Shown here: piece after piece, positions 1-10,803 of the stretch | How positions within the stretch are numbered: the first letter of the stretch is position 1 | Layout of the letters: each line of letters opens with the position of its first letter | From: Pyropia yezoensis | Lineage: Eukaryota > Rhodophyta > Bangiophyceae > Bangiales > Bangiaceae | Direction: 5' to 3' | Assembly (NCBI GenBank): GCA_009829735.1 | Contig: CM020618.1 | Span: forward strand, 37,052,894-37,116,893 | DNA length: 64,000 nt | Notes under the pieces: generated by a model | Told to the model about the DNA's origin: nothing | Database searches by the model: none | Seen by the model: only the letters and a program-made list of their open reading frames with translations | Program-made: the position numbers and the translations under genes

Positions 1-397
1 GCCAACAGGAGCGCGATGCTCCCCCCTTGTCGCCACCGGGGCTGCCCGCCTCGTCACATTTGCCAGTCGCTGCTGCCTTTGATCCGCATCGCAGTCAGCC
101 AATGGACTTATTAATCTATGCTTTAATCTATGCTTTAATTCAAAAAAATGAAATGCATTCATTACACTCGTGATTTCTACGCCACGGCCGCTCGGCGGCA
201 GGCGTTCGTCACGCCCCGCTGCTGTCAGACACTTCGGTTGCGAGGGAAAGGGACCAGGTGGTCTGGACCGATTGTTGCTTGACCAGGTTGGTGCCAACAG
301 GAACGCGATGCTCCCCCCTTGTCGCCACCGGGGCTGCCCGCCTCTTCACATTTGCCAGTCACTGCTGCCTTTGATCCGCATCGCAGTCAGCCAATGG
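1..397. repeat. 105-bp direct repeat pair (1-105 and 293-397)
   Basis: The first 105 bases recur almost unchanged at 293-397, with about three substitutions, and are separated by 187 bases of unrelated AT-richer sequence. Each unit starts GCCAACAGGA and ends CAGCCAATGG. No coding capacity is evident. The pair may be the inner part of a larger tandem array that begins before the window. Confidence 0.85.
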
Positions 398-1294
398 TGA
401 CAGCTGAGGCAGCGGTGGTCGATGCAACAATGACTCCGCCGAGTGCGTTTTCCGCCACGCGCGCTGGCCACCTCTTGGGACTGCGAGGCGCCCCGGGTTC
501 GTCAGGGCCCCCTGCTGTCGTGCGTCCGATTTCCTCGGGCTGGGGAGGTGTCAAGCCCCCGCTGAGGACACACCAGGATGGGGTACAGTTGAGAAGAACG
601 GCACCCCGGCTGTATGTATCGCCTCTGGGGGTCCCAGTCCCGTACGCACACCCACAGCAAACCCTATGAGCTACTCTGTTTGTACAGCGCAGACCTCGGT
701 GGCGGCAGCAGGAAAATCCCACGAGCACCGCCCTGAGACCATCTGTCCAGTGCTATTGTGTAGTGCTCTGTAAAAAGTCTGCACTCACCTTGTCACCCGG
801 TGCAGTCTGGAGTGACCCGACTCTGATCGAGCAGAGAGGCTTCCCCAGCAGCTTCATCGGGCCAGTGTTCCCCCGCCCCGCCTCATTGAGGCCGGCCGGC
901 GAGGCGACGCACGCACGCCGCTGTTTTTTCTTTCCAGCCAGCCTCCGGCGGGGCCTCCTGTGCGCGGGCCCTTGTGGTGGTGTGGCGGGGTCCCCGACCG
1001 CCGGCAAGGGGGTGCAAGTTGCCCGCGCGTCGAGCCGTATAGCCGCGCCGCGCGCGCCCAGATCTGCTCCGTCCCTGCGCGCAAGGATCAGCGCCGTGAC
1101 TGTGAGCCCTGATCGGCTCCGGTCCCCCCCACTCGCCGCCCTCCCCCCCCCCTCACGTGCCAGTCGCCAGTTCCCGCCGCTGGTCGTGACGCCCCTTCAC
1201 CCCCCACCCCATCCCTGGAAGCGCTGGTAGCCCCAACTTTGACGTCTCAGCCGCCACCCCCGTCGGCTTACCGGGGACGCTACTCGCTGCTTCG
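398..1294. other. gene-free stretch upstream of the first gene
   Basis: I see no protein family or RNA gene here. Several frames are open only because GC is high. The last 150 bases (about 1140-1290) are rich in C on the plus strand. That is the same kind of leader seen before most other start codons in the window, and it supports the ATG at 1295. Confidence 0.5.
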
Positions 1295-2011
1295 ATGGCG
1301 ACACTACCCGTCACGTCGGTCAGGTATGGCCTGCCGCGGACGGACCGGGTGGCCCTCCTGGGCAAGCCCTACGAGTGCCCCCCGCACTTGCCCCACCCGA
1401 TGCGCGAGCGGGGCCCGTTGGAGTTTCGGTGGTGGCCCTTTAAGCTCACCTTTCGGGTGGACGTCATGCTCATGACGCTGGGGTTTCTGGGAATCTTTGG
1501 TGGTTTGTCCATCTTGCTGTCTGGCATTGTTTACAACAACACCGGGGGTGCCATTGGCGGTATCTTTCTAACGCTGGTGGGCCTCGCGGCCATCTTTATC
1601 GGCTTCGTATGGTGGTGGAACGCGGCAGCGCGGCTGGCGGTGGCTATGACGCGGGGCAAGCGCGTCCAGGCAGCCGCCCTGTGGCCGTCGTGTACCCGGC
1701 CGTGGATCGCCAAGGACGTCTTTCATGCCGAGGCAGTAGGCTGGGGGGTGCTCTTTGTTGTCCTCCGCGACGGGTCGACCGAGGTGTGGGCGTCGGGGGT
1801 GGTGGGCGAGTTCCTGGCGTCCGAAATCGACCCAGCGGATTTGGAAGGCGGGTTGGCGGGAGACCTGGCCGGCGCCGTTGCGTCAGGGGTGGTGGTGGAC
1901 TATTCCAACTCTCCAATGGCCCACAAGCAGCACGGGGGGGAGGAGGAGGAGGCGCCGCCGCCGCCGTCACTACCGCCGCGGGCGCAGTGGATGCCAGAAC
2001 AGCAGGTGTGA
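1295..2011 (+). CDS. small two-TM membrane protein, unknown function
   Basis: This 238-codon ORF starts at an ATG preceded by a C-rich leader. It encodes a hydrophilic N-terminus of about 50 residues with basic and proline-rich character, then two hydrophobic helices at about residues 54-79 and 83-108 joined by a very short loop. A soluble C-terminal half follows, ending in an acidic run (EEEE) and a proline-rich tail. The hairpin-like pair of helices suggests an integral membrane protein with both ends on the same side. I recognise no family. The amino-acid composition of the helices (Gly, Ile, Leu, Phe, Val) is unlike random GC-rich ORFs in this window, which is the main reason to believe it is a gene. 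Confidence 0.7.
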   Translation: MATLPVTSVRYGLPRTDRVALLGKPYECPPHLPHPMRERGPLEFRWWPFKLTFRVDVMLMTLGFLGIFGGLSILLSGIVYNNTGGAIGGIFLTLVGLAAIFIGFVWWWNAAARLAVAMTRGKRVQAAALWPSCTRPWIAKDVFHAEAVGWGVLFVVLRDGSTEVWASGVVGEFLASEIDPADLEGGLAGDLAGAVASGVVVDYSNSPMAHKQHGGEEEEAPPPPSLPPRAQWMPEQQV

Positions 2012-3544
2012 CACGTGCAAGCGGGGATGCAGTGAATATTGTGGCTTGTTTCATGATAAATGTGAATGAAGGGTTGCGTTGCGCGTCCTACCGGGTGCCG
2101 CTTTTTCGTATTCTCTTGTAGGACTTTGGATGTGGCGCGTGCAGGTGAGGATCTCCCGCTACCTGGCCCCCGGCAGTGTATCTCTTTCCTCCGGGGGATG
2201 TCAGGTGTGGGGCGACTGCGCAGCCGTCGGACTGCTTCGGCGGGCTCGTTCGCCTTGGCGTCCCGCCCGCCATCTCGGCGTGCAGCCTCTTGGCGCTCGC
2301 GGTGATGCGCGCGCCTGACTACGTCGTACTCTCTCGTTTTCTCTTTACCCTGCCTCTGCTCGCGTGGCGCGCTTACTTGACCTGTATCTCGAGGCCGCAC
2401 ACTTCTCTTTGCGTTCTGCGACAGCCTGGGGCTGTTGCCTACTCTCCGGGCTGGAATATGGGCCTCCAGTCACGTGGGTGGGTATGACCTTACCGCAAGG
2501 GACTATAGATCCGTTCCCGCGGTCGTGGTTCACACTATCGCAGATAGCAACTGGCATAGCCGCGACTCGAGGGTTAGAGTAGATACATAGATTCTGTTTT
2601 GAATGTCGATTCTTCGGGTAACCGGTCCCTGATTATCTCTGTCGGCTGCCGCGTCGGGGCGCGCGGCTTGCTGACCGGGCGGGACGGGCGACCGTGGCTA
2701 CGCCACGTATTCCCCTCGCTTCCGCCCGTGCGTTTGCCGCCCCAGCCACCTCGGCGGTACGACGCACCGGGAGGGGGCGCCACCGGCTCCTCCCGCGCGG
2801 CATGGGCGCCTGTTGGCGCCCGTACCGCCCCTGCTTTACCGCGGCGGCCCCCCGGGCTGCTGCGCTTGCCGCCTCTCCTGTCGGTCGGCGGCCGCTTGAA
2901 TGGCGCGCCCGTGCCCGCGCTGGCAGCGGGAGGACCAGCCCTCCTCTTCTCGGCCTGTGCCCACCGGCTCCCGTGGGAGCATCGGGCTGCGGCGCGCGAG
3001 CCACCCAGCCGCCTTAACCGGCGTGGGTCGGGCGACCGCCGCCGGCCGTCTTGGCCGGCAGCGTCCGTTTCTTCTCGCGCTCCCACCCTGCCCTCCCACT
3101 CGCAGCCAGGCTGCTACGGCATCCCAGGGGATCAGCGCCCATTTTCTCTTCTGGCAAGCAGGCCATGACGGGACTCCCCGTGGCGCCCCTGCCTGGCGCG
3201 CGCTGATGCGCCACCGGCGGACGCGGATGACGGCACCCGGGTAGCCACGGCAGCCAACGCCGTGGCGACACCGGGGAGAGCCATCACGTCGATCCCGTCA
3301 AGGCGCGGGCCGCCCAGCTTGGCCAGCTCTGCTTGCATCTTGTACCTCTACATTTCTCTCTCTCTCCCGCAGGGACGGCTCAGCCGTTCAAGTAGCGGCC
3401 TGGGGGTGCTAGTCTAGCCTGCTTGGGAATAAAATGTCAAGGTACTGGCGCATCCTCCCCCGGGCTTCTTCCTGGTTAACAGATAAACAACGGCTCCTTG
3501 CGGAGGCATGAGAGAGATTAGACACCAAATGTCAATGAGGAACA

Positions 3545-3786
3545 TCACTCAAAACGTTCCCTGTATTTTGGGCAATACTTGACTAATTGAGCCGCCCGTC
3601 CTGGGCCCACTACAGATGGTATGCCACCGGCCAGGGCCTCTGGCGTCGCTGTCGCCCCCGCCGCTGCTGCGGCCACCCCCATGCCCGCGGCGCTCGCGGA
3701 GGGGCTTTGACCTGGAGGCGTCTCCGCGCCGGCGGCGCCGGCAAACCCGAGGCCGCCCATTTTTTTCTTTTTGGCAGCGTTGCCAC
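3545..3786 (-). CDS. possible 3' exon of an unidentified protein
   Basis: On the minus strand a protein-like C-terminus follows a plausible splice acceptor (CACTTCACAG on the minus strand, ending at about 3787). It begins with a Lys run, then a Gly/Ala-rich stretch, and ends with a charged segment YCPKYRERFE before TGA at 3545-3547. The composition looks more like real coding sequence than its surroundings. No family is recognised and no upstream exon could be fixed, so this could be chance. Confidence 0.2.
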
Positions 3787-4762
3787 CTGTGAAGTGATGG
3801 GGACTGGCGCCGGGCTGCCTCCCCGGCTGCCTTTTTGGGTTTCAGAGGGAGCAACGGGAGGGCGGGGAAGCCCGCTGCGCCACACGCAACGACAGCGGCG
3901 CCGCCAGGCTGGGGCGTCGACGCCGCTCCAACTGTTGGCGGCGCCGCCTGCCTCCCATTGCCGCACCTGTGCCGGCGGCGCCTCCCGCACTGCTTTTTAC
4001 TACGCACCCTCCCGCTCCGGTGTCGGCGGAACCCTGTTCAGCCCTCCTGGCAGCTGCTGCCGCTGCGTCGTTACACGACGCGCCACGGCCGCCAGTTTTC
4101 CGCCTGAGGGGAGCCAACCCCCTCGTCTGTGGTGTTGCCGTGCCCGCTGCGAGATACAGGACGGCGGGCTGGCATATCTGGACGGACCCATGAGGCTCAC
4201 CAGACTGGTGCCACGGTAAGCCAACAAGGACGACCTGTGCCATTCACACACAGACAAGTGGTGCCTCGGCCGTGGCACTGTCCAAGCAGCAGTGGCGCTC
4301 TGGGTGCGGGGGTGTTCGCGCTGGGGCCGCCGGCGAGCAAGATGGGGGGGGGCACCCACGACGGTGCCGCTGGCGCCAACCCCCGCCAGCCAGCCACCAG
4401 CGCGGTGGACCCCCGCCGCTGTCACCTCTCCGTCTCTGCGGAGGCCCTCTCTTGGGCGCGCCCCCGGCGAGGGGATTGGGGGAGATGGCGTCGGCGGCGG
4501 CGGCAGCGGTGGAGGCCCTGAGCGGCGGCCGAGATGGAGGTGTCCCCTAGTGGTGGCCGTGATAGCGGTGTCTCCCAGCGGCCTCCCGCAGCAGCCGCAG
4601 TCCATCCTCGTCTCGCTGCCCCCACCCTCATTCTTGACATTTAGCTGCGGGTGCGACGCATGTATCGGTCAGCACCTAACCGAGAAGGGTGGGCCGGACA
4701 AGCGTGGGGTATCCACCATCCTGGGGGCAAGGCTGAGCCGAAAAGACCCAGCGCTCATGCTG

Positions 4763-5145
4763 CCGTTGCGGATGCGGCGCATTGATCGGGGTGAGTATGA
4801 AGAAGCTGTCGGTCGAGAAGATAGGTTTTCGTGCTCGCCTCAGCATGGGCCTGAGGGCGGCCTATGGCAATGGTTGCCTTGCGCTCAGAGTGCTTGACGC
4901 CTAGGAATGAGGGGCCCTCTAGAGTTCGTAGCCTCGGGTGGTGACTGGCCTTGTCAGCCCATACCTGTCGTGGACCTCGTAAAGGTACGGGGCAGGTTCT
5001 CGGGCCCTTGTTGCGTCTCACACCCTCCTGAGGCGCATGCTCCTGAGATGCGCGGGACACCCGCCGCCATTCCATCCCGTGGAACGCGAAGCCGCATTTA
5101 GGGCCGTATCGGTCGCTTGCACAAGGAAGCTGCTTTCCCCTCCGT
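4763..5145. repeat. dispersed repeat, copy A
   Basis: This block matches 8488-8882 in the same orientation. The core at about 4906-5095 is over 90 percent identical by eye, and the edges are more diverged. On the minus strand both copies keep a reading frame of about 106 codons beginning in the sequence MEWRRVSRASQEHAPQEG. That may mark a fragment of a transposon or a decayed gene. The function is unknown. Confidence 0.8.
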
Positions 5146-6780
5146 ATGCTCCCACTCTATCGGTTGCTCCTCCTGGGTCAGCGCCGCCTTCATATTCCTC
5201 TGGGTTCCCTCCCCCCCCCCCCCCCCCTCCCCCTCCCCCTCTCCTTCCGTTCTCCTCCTTCCTGCGCTGGCGGACGACGCGGCCTGATCCGCGCGCCCCC
5301 GGCGGCCTTCTCGTTTGCTCCCCGCCCCCCCCTTCTCGTCTCTGCGCAGATTGCACCGCGACGGTGCAGTGCCTGCTAAACCGTCTCAAAAAAGACTTTC
5401 TTTTTCGTCTGCGGGCGCCATTGTGGGCTTGCCAAGCAAGGCGTCGATTCCTGCGGCCACGCAAGAAGGAATGTGGAAACCGCAAGGTGGTCTGCGTTTT
5501 CCGCAAACCCATCATTGTCATTGTTGCGTTACCTTTGGCGGAAATCTCCCCCTTCCCTGACTGGAACGGTCCGCTGGAGTGTACCCAATGACAATGAGAG
5601 GCCTGGATGGGAAAGGCATTCGGAACCCTGGCTATTTTCGCTACCCGCACCACTGCCAGGCTCTCGCCCTTCTCGGCTGACTTGGCGTCAGGCGCCCCTC
5701 TCGTTGCACCACCAACGTGACAGTCACAGCAGCTGCTGTGACAGACTGCAATCTGTCGCCCTCTTCCCCTGGAGCTACCAACCACCTCGCGCGGCACCGC
5801 CCACCACTCGCACCCACGCCGCTTGGAGTCGACATGGGTCGGGGATGGACGGGCCGACCATGAAGAGCGCCTGGGTGCTGTGCGCGTGGCCGCGCCCGTC
5901 GTGGTCATGCTGGCAGCCCCACCGCGACGCCATTTCATGGGAAGGCATGCCGGTGGTGGAGGCGGCCGCGGCGGCGGCGGCGGCGACGTCGACGGCGGCT
6001 TCCCCACCGGCGCCGCCACTTGCCACCTCACGGCCGTCGCCGCCGCCACCGCGCCAGGTCCCCCGCGACGGGGTGCGTGAGGAGCGGGGGGGGCGGGGCC
6101 TGGGCGGGGAGCGCAGGGGGGGTGCGGGAGCGGTAAAGACATCCGTCCCTGCCCCTTCCCCACCTCTCCCCGGAGGAGTATAAGAGGCGGCGCGTGACCG
6201 CGCTTCACCGCCCGACGAGGCGGTACGTCCGTCGTTTTTCGCCTTCCACCCACCGTCCCTAGAGAGGCTGGTGCAGGTCTTGCTCTGCACATCCTCGGTT
6301 TTTGATGAGCTCCCTTCGCGCGTTGAATTGCTAGTCTTGCATTACTCTTTCTCTTCTTGTTTACTTTTGCGCATTCCAACTAGTAAGCACTATCGTCAAT
6401 GGCACACCGCGGGCCTCATGTCCCAGTAACCAGTGGGCGTGAAGACGCTGCCGGTGTGCGACAACGCCAGGTACCCAATCGACCGCAGGAAGCCGACGCG
6501 CGGCGTGTGCCGCTGTGCTGCCCTCAGTGGCCTCGCCGCCCCCAACGGCTGCCACCATCCTTGATGGCTGCGACGGCACCGCCTAAGCGGCGGCCGCGTC
6601 GCCTGCCCGTCCACGCAGGAATGGGATGACGGTGTGGCGGGCGGCGTCATTGAATTGTAACCCGCCCACCTTCTTGCTCTACGACCTATCCTCTCTGGCG
6701 GTGCATCTATTTCTATCTGTGGGTGAGCTGCCGCTGTGCTGTGGGCAGGGCAGAGTGAGCTACATCGAACTCGCCCTCCC

Positions 6781-6843
6781 GGCCCGTACGTGCGCCCTCT
6801 ACGACCCGTATGTACGGGTGTGTAGAGGGCGTACGTACGGGCC
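6781..6843. repeat. 63-bp near-perfect palindrome
   Basis: The block starting GGCCCGTACGTGCGCCCTCT and ending in its reverse complement has almost no loop and only a few mismatches. It lies 80 bases before the MITE at 6927. As single-stranded DNA or RNA it would form one long hairpin. The spacing suggests a small foldback element or a cruciform-forming site. Confidence 0.85.
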
Positions 6844-6923
6844 GATTGCCCTTTCACAGACCCCGTGAAGGGTGGCGAAGCAACGCAACTCTGTTTTTAA
6901 ATCTGCGACATTGTGCGTACGAC

Positions 6924-7262
6924 TCAGGGCACAGCCACCAACGTGGGCTATCAGCAGATTCACAACTATTGCTGATCCTATTTTTCGATACGTAAGTCGG
7001 ACTTGTGGTTCGTGAAATTTCTGGAGGCGTAACAGCCAATCAGAGCGCGTTCTCGTTGGCCTGGGATAGCTCAAGAGCTATCGCTCGACCAAAAGGCACT
7101 GCTTTGGCTCGGCGATAGCTCAGAGCTATCGTGGGTCAATTTCGTACAGGTCTCTGATTGGATGATCTCTGATTACATAGACCTGGCATGATTCCATGTA
7201 ACGTTACATACCGAATAGTTTCGGCTTTCTTCCGATAGCCCACGTTGGTGGCTGTGCCCTCA
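6924..7262. mobile_element. MITE with 26-bp perfect TIRs and 3-bp TSD
   Basis: Perfect 26-bp terminal inverted repeats at 6927-6952 and 7234-7259 start GGGCACAGCCACC and are flanked on both sides by TCA (6924-6926 and 7260-7262). The 333-bp interior is much less GC-rich than its surroundings. It has no coding capacity and holds further short inverted repeats (for example GATAGCTC...GAGCTATC, twice). A 3-bp duplication with TIRs starting GGG fits the PIF/Harbinger group. That assignment is inference, because no transposase is present. Confidence 0.85.
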
Positions 7263-7534
7263 CACGCGGATTTTTTAACTATCTACGTAAGTAGATACCT
7301 ACAGTATTTCTGCTAATCTTGGCGGTCGTCCGAAAAGTACGCCCACCACGGGGGCGTCCCGTCACCCATGAAAGTTCGGTCGCTCTCACTCGTGAGACTC
7401 CATGCAAAGCAATACATCACTGCACTACCCCCCCCACAAAAGGGCTGCCTCTGTCACCAAGCGATGTAATATACAGCCCCATACGGCTACTTGCCACGCG
7501 AGGCAAGCAACGCTCGAGAGCACTGGCCCGCCAC

Positions 7535-8338
7535 TCACGCCCCAGAACGAAACTCGTTCTCGACTTCGTGCAGGTGTGTGTAGACAGGCGCCCCACCCGA
7601 AAGAGCCGAGGGCGCCCCCCCCCCGGGCGGTGCCCTCATCGTACAGACCATGAACCCACCCCCCGACTCCGGGGTGCCAACGTGCCTAATGATCAGGTTT
7701 CGGTCGCCGTCCTCCAGGGTTATATCCTCATCGCCCCAGGATATCGAGGCCTTGCGGTCGCTAAACGTGGCATAATGCTGCGAGCCCCACGGAGCCACCG
7801 TGTTGCTGCCACACGTCCAAGAATCGAGCTTGACGCCAATCACCTCTGCCCACATCAAGCCCATCATGTGCCACGCGCTACTGTTGACGGCCCCCTGGAT
7901 GCCTTGGATGCCCAGACTCTCCAGCACCTTGGGGCGGAAGAAGGCGGGCGCATTGAGAAGAACGAGGCCACCCCCTGCACAGGCGACCGAGTCTTCTTGG
8001 ATGTTGCTGCCAGGCACAAGGACGGCAAGGCCCACAGTCATGCCATCAATGGGCTCTGACGGACCAAGCGTTAACGTAGCGGGGCACTTGTGACCCTCTT
8101 CTCCTTTGACCCGCGTGTATGTTCCAGACACCTTGGAGGGGGTCAGCCGCGTACCGGCCGGCGCCTGTGCCACCTCCACGTCTGCACGGAGCAAAGGGGG
8201 GGCGGCAGCGGCACTAGGTGTCAGCAACTTGTCCACAGCTTCGGGTAGGGGATGCGAGCGAGGAGCACCGTCCACCGTGGCAACCAGAAGCATGTAGACC
8301 ACAAGTACGGCCAGCTCCACCCGGTAGATGGTCCCCAT
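7535..8338 (-). CDS. secreted protein, unknown function
   Basis: This 267-codon ORF has an ATG at 8338-8336 and a TGA at 7535-7537. The first 25 residues form a classic signal peptide (charged start, hydrophobic VELAVLVVYMLLVATV, small residues before the likely cut at DGA/PRS). The mature part is about 240 residues. It is rich in Gly, Ser and Thr, has a few Cys (KCPAT, SVACAGG, SWTCGSN, FMVCTM) that could form two disulfides, and lacks any further membrane helix. I recognise no enzyme motif. A secreted cell-wall or surface protein is the likeliest role. The start is well supported because the signal peptide begins at it. Confidence 0.75.
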   Translation of the reverse strand: MGTIYRVELAVLVVYMLLVATVDGAPRSHPLPEAVDKLLTPSAAAAPPLLRADVEVAQAPAGTRLTPSKVSGTYTRVKGEEGHKCPATLTLGPSEPIDGMTVGLAVLVPGSNIQEDSVACAGGGLVLLNAPAFFRPKVLESLGIQGIQGAVNSSAWHMMGLMWAEVIGVKLDSWTCGSNTVAPWGSQHYATFSDRKASISWGDEDITLEDGDRNLIIRHVGTPESGGGFMVCTMRAPPGGGAPSALSGGAPVYTHLHEVENEFRSGA

Positions 8339-9925
8339 GATGAGGGTTGGCAGGACCCGAACAGGAGAACGGTTCGACGGTGGGGGTGAACCACAGACGG
8401 GTCAGGACGTCTGCAAGATGGGTGGGGCAGGAAAGCCCAGGGAGACCACCAGCCCGGCTGTTAACCGAGCCAAACAAAGCATACGCTTACGCTGCGGATG
8501 CGGTGCATTGATCGGGGAGAGTACAAGGAGCCGTCGGTCGCACAGACAGCGTTTTATACTCGCTCCAGCTGAAGTGCTGCAGAACGGGTCCGAGGTGGTC
8601 TGTGGCAATGGTCGCCTTGCTCTCAGAGCCCATGACGCCAAGGAATGAGGGGCACTCTAGAGCTCGTAGCCTCGGGTGGTGACTGGCCTTGTCAGCCCAT
8701 ACCTGTCGTGGACCTCGTGAAGGTACGGGGCAGGTTCTCGGGTCCTTTTTGCGTCTCACACCCTCCTGAGGCGCATGCTCCTGAGATGCGCGGGACACCC
8801 GCCGCCATTCCATCCCGTGGGACGGGAAGCCGCGTGTGGGACTGTATCGGTCGGTTGCGCATGGAAGCTCCTTCCCGGCTAGATGTCGTCCAGCGCACTG
8901 TTTGCCCTTTGACTTTGTATTGGTCAGAACTTATCAGCCAGGAAACATCGATTGGGTGTGATCTACCGGTCTGACAAGACGAACCGCGGCCCCGTCTTGC
9001 GAAAGGCCCTCGCCCCGCTCCGTATCCCCTGGTTGTCCGAGGTCGCGCCCCACTCGAGGACCTCACAACAACAATGAAAATCACCCGCAGGACGACACTT
9101 GGGACCTTCCCCCGCGGTGGGAGATGTGTGTACATACTGTGTACAAGGCCGTCAAAAAGCCGAAGCTCTGGCCACCGAGTTCCTCCTGAGGGGAAAGGTA
9201 CCGCATTAGGGGATTAGGGGCAGCTTATTAGGGGATCGAGGACGCCTAACCTTCCCACTGCGTCAAGCCCAGGAGGCGGGTCTCGCCAAGTACGGCGCCG
9301 GAAGGCCTATCCGGCTCCTCCCGGGAAAGGTTCCCAACCTCCCGGGAAAGGTTCTCCAACCTTTCCCCTGGGAGAGGAACTGAGTTGCCGGTTCCGGGCG
9401 TGTGTGCTCCTGCCTCAGCAGTAACCTGGTTCCACGAATTGCCAGTGAAATTTAAACGAAAGGAAAGTAGAAGGGGGAGGATCACGAGGTGCGCCGTCGT
9501 GCAGCCATCAAGGGAGAGAAGTCGCACGCGTGAGGCCAGCGCAAGATGCGTGCGTCTCCCCACACGCCTCCCCGACCACCTGGCTGGCCTCCCCCCTCCC
9601 ACCCCGTCCAGTCCACCGACTGTTCCGCCCCGCCGCCGCCACGCTTCCTGCTTGAACCCCCCCCCACCACTCGCGCTGCGTCCTGCGCGGGCTCGCGGGC
9701 GGCGGCAACTGCCCTGCCTAGCGGCCCCCCACCAGCGTGCCCCTGTGCCGGCGCGGGCATCCCCCCTCCCTCCCCAACTCACTATTATTCTTTTCCGGTG
9801 AGGAGGTGCCCGCCTGGCTGGGCGACCAACCCCCGCATTCTTCCTCATTCCCCCTCTCCCCCCGCTTCTCCCCCTCCCCCCCCCCGCGACGCGTCACTGG
9901 CGTTGTGGGAGGCGGCGCTCGCGGG
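8339..9925. other. intergenic stretch between divergent genes
   Basis: This spacer separates the secreted-protein gene (minus) from the small tail-anchored gene (plus). It holds dispersed-repeat copy B and a GTACATACTGTGTAC-like palindromic site at about 9129-9143. A strongly C-rich block at about 9830-9895 leads into the ATG at 9926. No other gene is supported. Confidence 0.5.
8488..8882. repeat. dispersed repeat, copy B
   Basis: This is the second copy of the block at 4763-5145, in the same orientation 3.7 kb away. The region 8645-8820 is the most conserved part. It lies in the 5' flank of the secreted-protein gene, so it may contribute promoter sequence. Confidence 0.8.
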
Positions 9926-10414
9926 ATGACCCTGTCAGGGTCATTGGCTGAGGCAGGCCGGCGCGCGTCGGCGGCCGGCCGTCATGGCTGGGCGGCCGTG
10001 GCGGCAGCGTCGGCAGGGGCGTCTGTAACGTCGCTCCGTGGCCGGGCCAGCCATGGCGGCGGTGGCAGCGGCGTCGACGCCGGCGGTGGGGTGAGCCGCA
10101 GCGGCGGCAGCGGGAGCGGCGGGAGCGGCAGCAGCGGTGGCAGCGGCGGTGCGGGCGGAGGATCATCCTCCCTCGCAGGCGAAGAACGGCCGTCGTTCAT
10201 CGACGCTGCCGTCGCCGCCACCGGTGCCCGCCTCGCAACCGTCATTACGGGCGCCGTGGCCGCGGCGGGGGTGGCCGCCGACGGCGCACCCCGGGGTCTG
10301 ACGGGGGCGGCGCTGGTGGTGGCTGCCGTTGTGGGGGGCCTCATTGTGATGGTGGCACTGGTGGCGTCCGTCCTCATTGGGGGTGGCTACCTCGCCTACC
10401 AGCTGAGCCGGTGA
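9926..10414 (+). CDS. small Gly/Ser-rich protein with C-terminal TM segments
   Basis: This 162-codon ORF starts at the ATG just after a long C-rich tract. The N-terminal half is low-complexity Gly/Ser/Ala. The C-terminal part has a hydrophobic Ala/Val stretch and ends in a strong membrane helix (AALVVAAVVGGLIVMVALVA and on) followed by only about a dozen residues. That layout resembles a tail-anchored protein. No family is recognised. The low-complexity composition lowers confidence that it is a real gene, but the hydrophobic end, leader and stop placement agree with one. Confidence 0.45.
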   Translation: MTLSGSLAEAGRRASAAGRHGWAAVAAASAGASVTSLRGRASHGGGGSGVDAGGGVSRSGGSGSGGSGSSGGSGGAGGGSSSLAGEERPSFIDAAVAATGARLATVITGAVAAAGVAADGAPRGLTGAALVVAAVVGGLIVMVALVASVLIGGGYLAYQLSR

Positions 10415-10803
10415 GGGCCGCAGGCGGGCAACGCCCTCTGGTCGAGAGGGCCACATGCAACTGAGCGCTGTGGATGGTGGTCAAACGGCAACGCTCAAGC
10501 CGGCGGCGAGCGGCGCTGGCCAGGAACCGGTCTCGGGTGGGAGGCAGCGTCACACCGCGAGACCCGCCCTCTTGTCGGTGCATTCACACGGCCGCTCTCA
10601 CGTCCACTTTGGCCCATCAGCTGCGCTGCAAAAGTAGGCAAGACAAACGCATTGCGGGCACCCTGCACAAGGAAGCACGAGGAGAATGAAAAAGTACAGT
10701 TCACATACCCCCCACCACGCAGTCTTGCGCCCCGCACCGTCGCCGCCCCACAGCCGCCCACAACCCTCAGTGGTCCCCGCGTACATGCCTAGACGTAGAC
10801 GGT

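Larger units (their letters stand above)
2012..7534. other. gene-poor stretch with repeats
   Basis: Apart from the separately listed possible exon, dispersed repeat, palindrome and MITE, I find no convincing gene in these 5.5 kb. The sequence has C-rich blocks (for example 5211-5250) and a TATA-like string at about 6178-6186 (GTATAAGAGG) with no clear ORF behind it. Long overlapping ORFs in all frames reflect base composition. Confidence 0.4.

Noticed and set aside
6178..6187. TATA-like string GTATAAGAGG
   Set aside because: No supported gene follows within a sensible distance on the plus strand, so a promoter call would rest on the string alone.
5018..6379. 453-codon minus-strand ORF
   Set aside because: It has low-complexity Gly/Arg/Pro composition with no domain, begins at a non-ATG codon and overlaps equally long frames on the other strand. 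It is best explained by base composition.
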